Below are positions 5,422 through 10,755 of a stretch of DNA of 10,755 bases, one piece after another (position 1 is the stretch's first letter; each line of letters begins with the position of its first letter). The stretch is from Desulfobacteraceae bacterium (GTDB taxonomy: Bacteria > Desulfobacterota > Desulfobacteria > Desulfobacterales > BuS5). The notes under the pieces were generated by a model. The model was not told where the DNA came from. It ran no database searches and saw only the letters and a program-made list of their open reading frames with translations. The stretch lies in NCBI GenBank assembly GCA_030592105.1, contig JAUVKE010000060.1:1-10755 (forward strand). The letters run 5' to 3'. The position numbers were made by a program, and so were the translations under genes.

Positions 5422-7373
5422 GAACCGACCATCGATTTTAATACTCTTTTTTCCTCCGGATTCAGGCCATGGGGATCAAAACGGTATTGATAATGGAGTT
5501 CAATAATCCCGCGCAAAGGTTCTGTTGATAAAGACGTAGGCTTTGATTCTTCAATCCTGACAAGCCAGTTTAACAATGTTTCTCCCTTATCCCTGGGAAA
5601 AGTGAGTTCTACTATTTTTTTTTCAATTAAATAGAATTCAGAATCTGCTCCAGGCATAATTCTTAATGCGGATTCTTCGATTTGCTCTGTGGTTCCACGC
5701 TTTACATACCTTTGTTTATACAGCCTGAATATCAAAAAACAACCCAGGGGAATAAAAAGCCAAATAATATATTTTCTGGTTTCTTCATTTTCTTCGCGCC
5801 AGCGCCATTGTGAAAAAATGAATTTTGACCATGATAACATATCAGGAAAAATTCCCAAAAAAGAGAAAGCATCTTTCTCCATAAGAGCCCAGGAGGATGG
5901 TGTAAAGTCATAATCCCGCCAGGCGCCGTCAACATAGGCTAAAACCCAGGCATGGGCATGCCTTGATCTGACAATAAATCTGTTTTCCAGCCTGCTGAAT
6001 TCCTGAACCGAATAACCGCTGGCATAACGTGCGGGAATACCGGCTGTACGAAGAAGAAGTACACCGGCTGTTGCAAAATACTCACAATGGCCTGATCTTG
6101 ACCTGAGCAGAAAATTGGATAACCCTCCCCTCTTATTCCTTTTATCTTTATGATAAATTGAATACCTGAAATTTCCTTTAAAAAAGGAATCCAGCCTGTC
6201 TATAAGTTCAGAAGATGACTTTGCATCAGACTCCAGTTCATTGATCACTTGAACCAATGCAGGCATCTCCTTTGGCGGAACAGTTAAATCCTTTTTGTTC
6301 GGCGGACTGTCAACAGATCTGTTCCGGTTAAAACGAACCTGATAGTTTATTAAACCCGGCCCACCATCTACCCTGACCGCTGCCAACCGGGTTTTTTCCA
6401 CCTGCAACACAGGCAAATTTAATATTTTAAAGCTCCCACTGGGAAGTTTCAACATACCTTTTCCATCGGGGAGGTATAAATTAACGGTGATCTTTTTATA
6501 AAGATCCAGGTCTGGTCCAAGCTCCCAGGTTCGTCCATCTTTATTTGACAAAACAGCGTTAAAATCAGAGTGCATGGCAAACCAGGTGGATGATCCGTAG
6601 ATATTATAACTTGTTTCCCTTAAAAGTATGGGACGCTTATATTCATACTCAGGTTTTACCCTGAAGAGAATACGGTTAGATAGTTTAAGCCCGCCTATAT
6701 CTCCCATTGCTGTATTACTTTTACAAGGGTCAGCCTCTTTTTCCATCCAACCGACAAACCATTCCATGCTTTTTTTTTCTATAACAAGCTGGAGATTATG
6801 AAGTCCGATATGGCCGATATAACCGGCAGAACCGGCTATAAGAAATAGAGATATCCAGGTAACTGTGGAAAACTTTTTGCTTCTGACAAACCATAGCGCC
6901 CATGCACAAAGGGAAAATACTCCTGCATAAAATCCGGCATCCCTTAAATTGGCAATGCTTGCTGAAAAAATACAGATGGCAAAATACGGATATAGCAGAT
7001 CAATCAGAATAGATGTTCGATCCCCCCTTTTCTTTTTCATTGTCAGAAGAAGAGCGCCTATATCGATTTTATCGCTTGTACTGTAGACCTGCAAAAAAAC
7101 AATGGGTAAAAAAATCAGGGGGAGCCATTGCAAAACAATCAAAATGACTTGCCTGTCGTTCTTTTTAAAAATAAAATAAATAACAATTCCAAAAAAAAAT
7201 ACAGTACATAAATCCGCAACCCGATTAAAATCTTCAGGGGAAAATTCCCATCTTGATTTAAAAAGACGGGAGCCTTCCAGAATAGCGGCTGTACCGGCTG
7301 CCAGGATTAAATTCCCTGTTTGCCAGCCCCAGAACAAAAGAGACGCGCCCATTAAAAAAGGAGGTGTTTTCAT
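5409..7373 (-). CDS. Membrane-anchored transglutaminase-like protein (TgpA type)
   Basis: This 654-residue protein belongs to the TgpA-like group, with N-terminal membrane helices, a periplasmic transglutaminase-fold domain and a last helix with a cytoplasmic tail. Hydrophobic segments lie in roughly the first 195 residues (for example LCTVFFFGIVIYFIF and WISLFLIAGSAGYIGHIGL). The papain-like core has GHCEYFATAGVLLLRTAGIPARYASG with Cys430, HAHAW with His474, and YDFTP with Asp489; the usual DPTP has Phe for Pro here. A late helix, YIIWLFIPLGCFLIF, precedes a tail ending LHYQYRFDPHGLNPEEK plus about 12 residues, the expected family end, so the gene looks complete. The start ATG overlaps the DUF58 stop by four bases (ATGA), showing tight coupling. 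Relatives may crosslink or cleave envelope proteins; the substrate is unknown. TgpA is reported to be essential in Pseudomonas aeruginosa; that cannot be transferred to this gene. Confidence 0.9.
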   Translation of the reverse strand: MKTPPFLMGASLLFWGWQTGNLILAAGTAAILEGSRLFKSRWEFSPEDFNRVADLCTVFFFGIVIYFIFKKNDRQVILIVLQWLPLIFLPIVFLQVYSTSDKIDIGALLLTMKKKRGDRTSILIDLLYPYFAICIFSASIANLRDAGFYAGVFSLCAWALWFVRSKKFSTVTWISLFLIAGSAGYIGHIGLHNLQLVIEKKSMEWFVGWMEKEADPCKSNTAMGDIGGLKLSNRILFRVKPEYEYKRPILLRETSYNIYGSSTWFAMHSDFNAVLSNKDGRTWELGPDLDLYKKITVNLYLPDGKGMLKLPSGSFKILNLPVLQVEKTRLAAVRVDGGPGLINYQVRFNRNRSVDSPPNKKDLTVPPKEMPALVQVINELESDAKSSSELIDRLDSFFKGNFRYSIYHKDKRNKRGGLSNFLLRSRSGHCEYFATAGVLLLRTAGIPARYASGYSVQEFSRLENRFIVRSRHAHAWVLAYVDGAWRDYDFTPSSWALMEKDAFSFLGIFPDMLSWSKFIFSQWRWREENEETRKYIIWLFIPLGCFLIFRLYKQRYVKRGTTEQIEESALRIMPGADSEFYLIEKKIVELTFPRDKGETLLNWLVRIEESKPTSLSTEPLRGIIELHYQYRFDPHGLNPEEKRVLKSMVGSWMG

Positions 7374-8767
7374 AATCCGCTCAGACCTTCCTGAATTTTT
7401 CCGGCTTCCACCATGTAAAAATTTTCCGGAGTCTCTTTCATTGGACCAAGATCAAAATCTGTATCAGGATGATTTAAAGATTTTACACTGGTAACGACTA
7501 TAACAAGCAGAGAAATTCCCAGTTCTTTAAGGTGGGAGATCAATTTTTTTCTTTCATCATCCCATGATAAAAAAATGCAGATGCAAACGCTTAAAGCAGA
7601 AGCATGATTAAGGATTAAAGAATATAGTAGACTAAATGGTTTCTCTTTACAGGTGGTAACCATGGCCAGTATTTCCAGCATTTTATCCGTGTGGCAAAGT
7701 CCTCGGCCTGAGGTAAAAAAATGGGCATGTTCTCCAACAAACATAAGGTCAACCAGGGATTCCCTGGTGTCCATGGAACTGACAAAGGATGCGGCTATTG
7801 ACACGGCTTCTTCAAATATTTCATCATGGTCATCCTTAATAAAAGTATCCAGTACAAGAGCATGTCTTACAAAAAATTCATCCTGATATTCCCTAACAAT
7901 CGGTTTTCCGGTTTTTGCCCAGCTTTTCCAGTCTATTTTTCGTAAAGGGTCACCAGGACGATAATCTCTTAAGGATATAAATTCTTCCGAGTCTCCCACC
8001 AAAGATGCCAGAGCCACACCACCGGACTGATATATTCTGGTACCAGGTAAACTAAGAGGGGGCAGATGATAACGCCTGGGAAGAACAAGAACAGTTTGCT
8101 CCAGGCAAATATGAACAAAGGCTTTAAACAGCCCAAAAGGATCAGGGGAGGCTATTATAAGCCTGTTGAAATTTAAATATCCCCTTTGCTGGGGTATGAT
8201 CTCTGCTTTTATCTCCTTTTCCATGGAAGGAGGAAGCAGGGGAAGGGATTGTTCTGTTATTTGAGCCTTCTTTTTTTTCGATATTAACCAGCGGAAACGA
8301 TAATATCCCATGGTTCTATCGAAGAAATTACGGTTTTCTTCTCCAGGCTCCTGAGCATCCAGAAACTCTTTATGGGACAAAGATGGCTCCTTAATATCTT
8401 CATAAAAAAAAAGGCCTCTCTGCTTTTTTAAAGATTTATTTTCAATTATAATCCTGTAGGAGAGCATCTCCCCTTTTGTTGCAAATTTAGGGAGAATCCG
8501 TTTAACAGCAAAGCGGGGCCTGAAAAAAAAACTAAGAACAACGGCAATGCTCATGAGAGATAAAAGGAATGTCAACACCTTATAAGCGACAGTCTGTTTT
8601 GTATCTATGCCGACTACAGCAAAAGCTAAAAGCCCCCCCATGACAAAAAGTCCTCCTGGGGTGAATCGCTTTTGAAGCCAGGAATTTAAATTATATACAA
8701 GCCTGAAAGAATAAAACAATCCCCCTTTTTTTGCCTGTTTTACTATCCAGCTTATCAGTTTTTTCAT
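7370..8767 (-). CDS. DUF58 protein of the MoxR-transglutaminase module
   Basis: From ATG 8767 the product is 465 residues. Near the N-terminus a basic stretch is followed by two membrane helices (about 41-85, with GGLFVMGGLLAFAVVGI and VLTFLLSLMSIAVVLSFFF). A beta-rich region follows, then the DUF58 signature GDSEEFISLRDYRPGDPLRKIDW (Asp279-Trp280) with KSWAKTGKPIVREYQDE, and then a von Willebrand A-like segment (HALVLDTFIKDD onward). DUF58 proteins are nearly always encoded beside MoxR ATPases and are thought to be their partners. The open frame reaches an ATG at 8797, but ATG 8767 has GAGG eight bases upstream and begins MKKLISWIVKQ, so it is preferred. It overlaps the transglutaminase start by four bases. 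Upstream, 174 bases separate it from moxR, unusual for this pair. Confidence 0.9.
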   Translation of the reverse strand: MKKLISWIVKQAKKGGLFYSFRLVYNLNSWLQKRFTPGGLFVMGGLLAFAVVGIDTKQTVAYKVLTFLLSLMSIAVVLSFFFRPRFAVKRILPKFATKGEMLSYRIIIENKSLKKQRGLFFYEDIKEPSLSHKEFLDAQEPGEENRNFFDRTMGYYRFRWLISKKKKAQITEQSLPLLPPSMEKEIKAEIIPQQRGYLNFNRLIIASPDPFGLFKAFVHICLEQTVLVLPRRYHLPPLSLPGTRIYQSGGVALASLVGDSEEFISLRDYRPGDPLRKIDWKSWAKTGKPIVREYQDEFFVRHALVLDTFIKDDHDEIFEEAVSIAASFVSSMDTRESLVDLMFVGEHAHFFTSGRGLCHTDKMLEILAMVTTCKEKPFSLLYSLILNHASALSVCICIFLSWDDERKKLISHLKELGISLLVIVVTSVKSLNHPDTDFDLGPMKETPENFYMVEAGKIQEGLSGL

Positions 8768-8941
8768 AATACAGACCTCGGAAATTATAAATTGCATAAA
8801 AATGCATAAACTCTTATTATTCAGGTCTTTAGGCTATTACACAATGGTTTATTGGACAGGCACAAGGCCAGGAGGAGCAAGGCGTATTGTGATACGCAGG
8901 CGACGATAACTCAGTGAAATTATTTATATGAACATCTATAT
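8768..8941. repeat. Repeat-like spacer splitting moxR from DUF58
   Basis: No gene fits here. At 8882-8897 GCGTAT and ATACGC form an exact 6-bp stem around TGTG. The surrounding stretch (about 8850-8930) is more GC-rich than the flanks, with the word CAAGGC repeated nearby. It resembles short dispersed intergenic elements I associate with Desulfobacterota genomes, but that is from memory. The remainder is AT-rich leader of the DUF58 gene with GAGG before ATG 8767. Confidence 0.4.
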
Positions 8942-9892
8942 TTATGCCGGAACAGGAATTGCCCGGATAATATCTTTTACAATTCCATGGGGAGTCTGAC
9001 CGGAAAAACGGGCTTGAGAATTGATAACCATTCTATGGGGAATAACTGAAAGAGCAATTTCCTGAATATGCTCCGGTGTTACAAATTCACTCCCGTCAAA
9101 TAGAGCAAGGGCCTGGGCAGTTTTCATTAAAGCAAGAGATGCTCTGGGACTCGCCCCAAGCTCAACACCGGGAGCCAGCCGTGTAGCGCTTGTCATATCG
9201 ACGATATAAGCTTTTAGCTCTTCGCTGATCCTTACTTTTTTGACATGGCGGATAAGGGTTAAAACATCTTCCTTTGTTACGCATGGTTTAATCCCATATA
9301 GGGGGTGGTCTGTTTTCTGATCTGTGAGAACGGCTACTTCCTGATCCCGGGATATATACCCAGGGCTTAGCTGAAGCGCAAAACGATCCATCTGTGCTTC
9401 CGGCAGGGGATAGGTTCCCCTTGTTTCAACCGGATTCTGTGTGGCAATAACAAAAAAAAGAGTTTTAAGGGGACGAAGTTTACCGTCAATGCTGACCTGT
9501 GCTTCAGCCATGGCTTCAAGAAGTGCAGATTGTGTCCTTGGAGACGCTCGATTTATTTCATCAGCCAGGAGAATATTGGTAAATATGGGACCTTCATGAA
9601 AGCGGAATTGATTCTCTTTTTGATTATATATGGAAACACCAAGTATGTCCGATGGCAATAAATCAGGGGTGAACTGTACCCTCCTGAACCTAGCATTAAT
9701 GGATCTGGCCAGGGCCTTGGCCAGGGTTGTTTTACCGGTTCCTGGATAATCTTCCAGCAAAACATGCCCTCCCCCTGCAAAGGCGGCCATGAGCTTTCTG
9801 ATTGATGCAGACTGCCCCCTCATTACTTTGCCTATGTTAGCTGCAATTTTTTCATAGATCTCTTTAGCAGAGAAGGAGTCCTGGTTTGTCAT
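8942..9892 (-). CDS. MoxR-family AAA+ ATPase
   Basis: MoxR ATPases are hexameric AAA+ chaperone-like proteins acting with partners from neighbouring genes. From ATG 9892 the product is 316 residues. Walker A is GTGKTT (51-56) within LLEDYPGTGKTTLAKALA, Walker B is LLADEINRASPRTQ (Asp111-Glu112), sensor 1 is ATQNP (Asn153), followed by TYPLPEAQMDRFALQL. GASPRASLALMKTAQALAL lies in the C-terminal lid and supplies sensor 2, and the protein ends with a helical domain of standard length. The frame is open to an ATG at 9925, but that start would overlap the upstream gene and lacks a ribosome binding site; ATG 9892 has GGGAG six bases upstream and lies one base after the DUF1232 stop. It heads the module with DUF58 and the transglutaminase. 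Confidence 0.94.
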   Translation of the reverse strand: MTNQDSFSAKEIYEKIAANIGKVMRGQSASIRKLMAAFAGGGHVLLEDYPGTGKTTLAKALARSINARFRRVQFTPDLLPSDILGVSIYNQKENQFRFHEGPIFTNILLADEINRASPRTQSALLEAMAEAQVSIDGKLRPLKTLFFVIATQNPVETRGTYPLPEAQMDRFALQLSPGYISRDQEVAVLTDQKTDHPLYGIKPCVTKEDVLTLIRHVKKVRISEELKAYIVDMTSATRLAPGVELGASPRASLALMKTAQALALFDGSEFVTPEHIQEIALSVIPHRMVINSQARFSGQTPHGIVKDIIRAIPVPA

Positions 9893-9893
9893 T

Positions 9894-10184
9894 TCATTCT
9901 CCCTTATCCATTTTCCATTTTCCATATTTATGAAGAGGTTTTTCCAAAAGGTAGAGAAAAAAAGTCAATAAAACAGCATCATCGACTAATCCAAGCACAG
10001 GAATAAACTCAGGTATAATATCAAAGGGGATAAGAATATAAAAAATTAACAAAATCAGTATAGTCAAAAACATAGGGGATACATCCCGATAATTCCCCTT
10101 ACAGTAGTCTTTGATCAATGAAACAAGCAAACTGAAATTTTTTATCAAACGGTTAAAAAAACCGAGTTTCATGGGGGATTGCAT
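9894..10184 (-). CDS. Small DUF1232 (YkvA-like) membrane protein
   Basis: From ATG 10184 the product is 96 residues. The DUF1232 signature is clear: ILIPFDIIPEFIPVLGLVDD, between hydrophobic segments FLTILILLIFYILIPF and AVLLTFFLYLL. The N-terminal 35 residues are basic and amphipathic (SPMKLGFFNRLIKNFS), and the tail is charged. It is probably an inner-membrane protein with one or two helices; the function of the family is unknown. The start is chosen for AGGTG ten bases upstream; an in-frame GTG at 10190 lies too close to it, and ATG 10172 is another option. Its stop is one base before the moxR start, so the two are coupled. A perfect palindrome sits 24-40 bases upstream at 10208-10224. Confidence 0.82.
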   Translation of the reverse strand: MQSPMKLGFFNRLIKNFSLLVSLIKDYCKGNYRDVSPMFLTILILLIFYILIPFDIIPEFIPVLGLVDDAVLLTFFLYLLEKPLHKYGKWKMDKGE

Positions 10185-10207
10185 AATCACCAGTCACCTT
10201 ATTTCCA

Positions 10208-10224
10208 TTCAACAGCCTGTTGAA
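10208..10224. repeat. Perfect 17-bp palindrome upstream of the DUF1232-moxR run
   Basis: TTCAACAG and CTGTTGAA are exact inverted arms around one central C. With essentially no loop it suits a dimeric regulator site or the end of a mobile repeat better than an RNA hairpin. It lies between the antitoxin gene stop and the DUF1232 start. The 173-base gap (10191-10363) shows no gene and no clear promoter. Confidence 0.5.
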
Positions 10225-10363
10225 CAGTTGGGCATGAGTGGCTGAAAAAAACTTGCTATGGCATTGAAAACTCTAAAAAAGATGACTTTCAGACAGCCTA
10301 CGCAAAAAATAAAAAATCGCCCGCTTTTCCCAGTCCACCGCCATGCCTTTATTCGCCAAAATT

Positions 10364-10564
10364 TTACTTAATTGCTTCAGCCAATTGCATATTACTACGA
10401 AGCAATTGATTGACCACAAATGATAAATCAACGTCTTTTTTGTTCGCTATGTTCTCAATGAAAGTGATAACTTCATCGTCAAGGTAGATTGGCAAATTTA
10501 ATTTGGCGTCTGGGTGATAAAACTTTCCTCTTTCCGCTTTAGAAAAATCATATTCTTTTCTCAT
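10364..10564 (-). CDS. BrnA-type/CopG-like antitoxin
   Basis: This 66-residue protein begins MRKEYDFSKAERGKFYHPDAK, a common opening of small antitoxins paired with BrnT or other toxins, and continues LNLPIYLDDEVITFIENIANKK then VDLSFVVNQLLRSN. The short strand LNLPIYLD followed by two helices is the ribbon-helix-helix pattern of DNA-binding, dimeric antitoxins, which neutralise the toxin and repress their own operon. The start ATG 10564 has GGAGG seven bases upstream, located inside the end of the toxin gene, and the two genes are three bases apart. Toxin-first order matches brnTA. The antitoxin is intact. The RHH assignment is by pattern, and a BrnA name is likely, not certain. Confidence 0.8.
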   Translation of the reverse strand: MRKEYDFSKAERGKFYHPDAKLNLPIYLDDEVITFIENIANKKDVDLSFVVNQLLRSNMQLAEAIK

Positions 10565-10567
10565 AAA

Positions 10568-10755
10568 TTATCCTCCATATAGCCTGTTTTCCTTCTTTAT
10601 TGCCTTGCGACTTGAAAATATCCGAATAATCACCAAATCTTTGTTTTCTTCTTGAAACGTGTGGCATACAATCAACAATCTTCCTTTCTTTGAAATCCCA
10701 ATTGTTATCCATCTATCTTCAATTTTACTATGATCAGGATCAAATATTGTTAATG
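10568..10755 (-). CDS. brnT: BrnT-family (DUF497) toxin, C-terminal part (cut by window edge)
   Basis: BrnT is a RelE-fold ribonuclease toxin that inhibits translation and is blocked by BrnA. The visible ~62 codons read from LTIFDPDHSK through EDRWITIGISKKGRLLIVCHTF to LVIIRIFSSRKAIKKENRLYGG and stop at TAA 10568-10570. The pattern DP...E.RW..IG.S..GRLL.V and the final RI.SSRKA.K.E...Y are DUF497 hallmarks; BrnT usually has ISARKAT, close to FSSRKAI here. The family is about 90 residues, so roughly 30 N-terminal residues and the operon promoter lie outside the window. The catalytic Arg and Lys of the RKA.KKE segment are present. It is followed three bases later by the antitoxin gene. Confidence 0.85.
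   Translation of the reverse strand, partial: LTIFDPDHSKIEDRWITIGISKKGRLLIVCHTFQEENKDLVIIRIFSSRKAIKKENRLYGG

Noticed and set aside
8768..8797. ATG 8797 as the DUF58 start
   Set aside because: ATG 8767 has GAGG at proper spacing and gives a more typical N-terminus.
9893..9925. ATG 9925 as the MoxR start
   Set aside because: It would overlap the DUF1232 gene by about 32 bases without a ribosome site; ATG 9892 has GGGAG six bases upstream.
10230..10363. Short minus-strand frame (opening MAVDWEKR) before the DUF1232 gene
   Set aside because: It is about 23 codons, has no ribosome site and resembles no family I know; treated as non-coding gap.
1..10755. CRISPR array, complete insertion sequence, rRNA or tRNA genes
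   Set aside because: I found no regularly spaced direct repeats, no transposase-like frame and no structured RNA gene on either strand.

Overview
The window looks like chromosomal DNA from a Gram-negative anaerobe, most probably a Desulfobacterota (sulfate-reducer-like) lineage of about 40% GC by eye. The grounds are the company of SelB (selenocysteine use), a long ~540-residue HflX preceded by a YgiM/TIGR04211-type SH3 protein, a MoxR-DUF58-transglutaminase cluster, and a C-terminal scrap resembling 2-hydroxyacyl-CoA dehydratase/benzoyl-CoA reductase subunits. This is inferred from family composition and not from a marker gene.

Layout. (1) 1-617, minus strand: the N-terminal 135 codons of selB, preceded by a small two-helix membrane protein. 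(2) 744-1002: a divergent, AT-rich intergenic region with two good sigma70-type promoters pointing right and two near-perfect palindromes between them. (3) 1003-4027, plus strand: SH3/coiled-coil/membrane-anchor protein, hflX, then a Fic-family protein whose catalytic motif is degenerate. (4) 4130-10184, minus strand: a leftward cluster reading DUF1232 membrane protein, moxR, DUF58, transglutaminase, vapC remnant, PHP phosphoesterase, dehydratase remnant. (5) 10364-10755, minus strand: the 3' part of a brnT toxin gene and a complete brnA-type antitoxin gene.

How the genes work together. SelB delivers Sec-tRNA to UGA codons. The SH3 protein and HflX are spaced by one base and probably share transcripts from the tandem promoters. 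MoxR ATPase, DUF58 and the membrane-anchored transglutaminase form the widespread MoxR/DUF58/TgpA module; the known pattern suggests that MoxR works with DUF58 and the transglutaminase in envelope-related protein maturation. Here the small DUF1232 membrane protein heads the run, one base from moxR. DUF58 and the transglutaminase overlap by four bases, but moxR and DUF58 are separated by a 174-base spacer with repeat-like sequence.

The region carries several marks of gene turnover: a 5'-truncated vapC fused by overlap to the transglutaminase stop, a 39-codon dehydratase tail after the PHP gene, a Fic protein without the motif histidine, and a BrnTA module at the right edge. I see no complete transposon, CRISPR array, tRNA, rRNA or replication origin, and no clearly new multi-gene system. 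The best leads are the Fic variant, the palindrome/promoter array, and the insert splitting moxR from DUF58.
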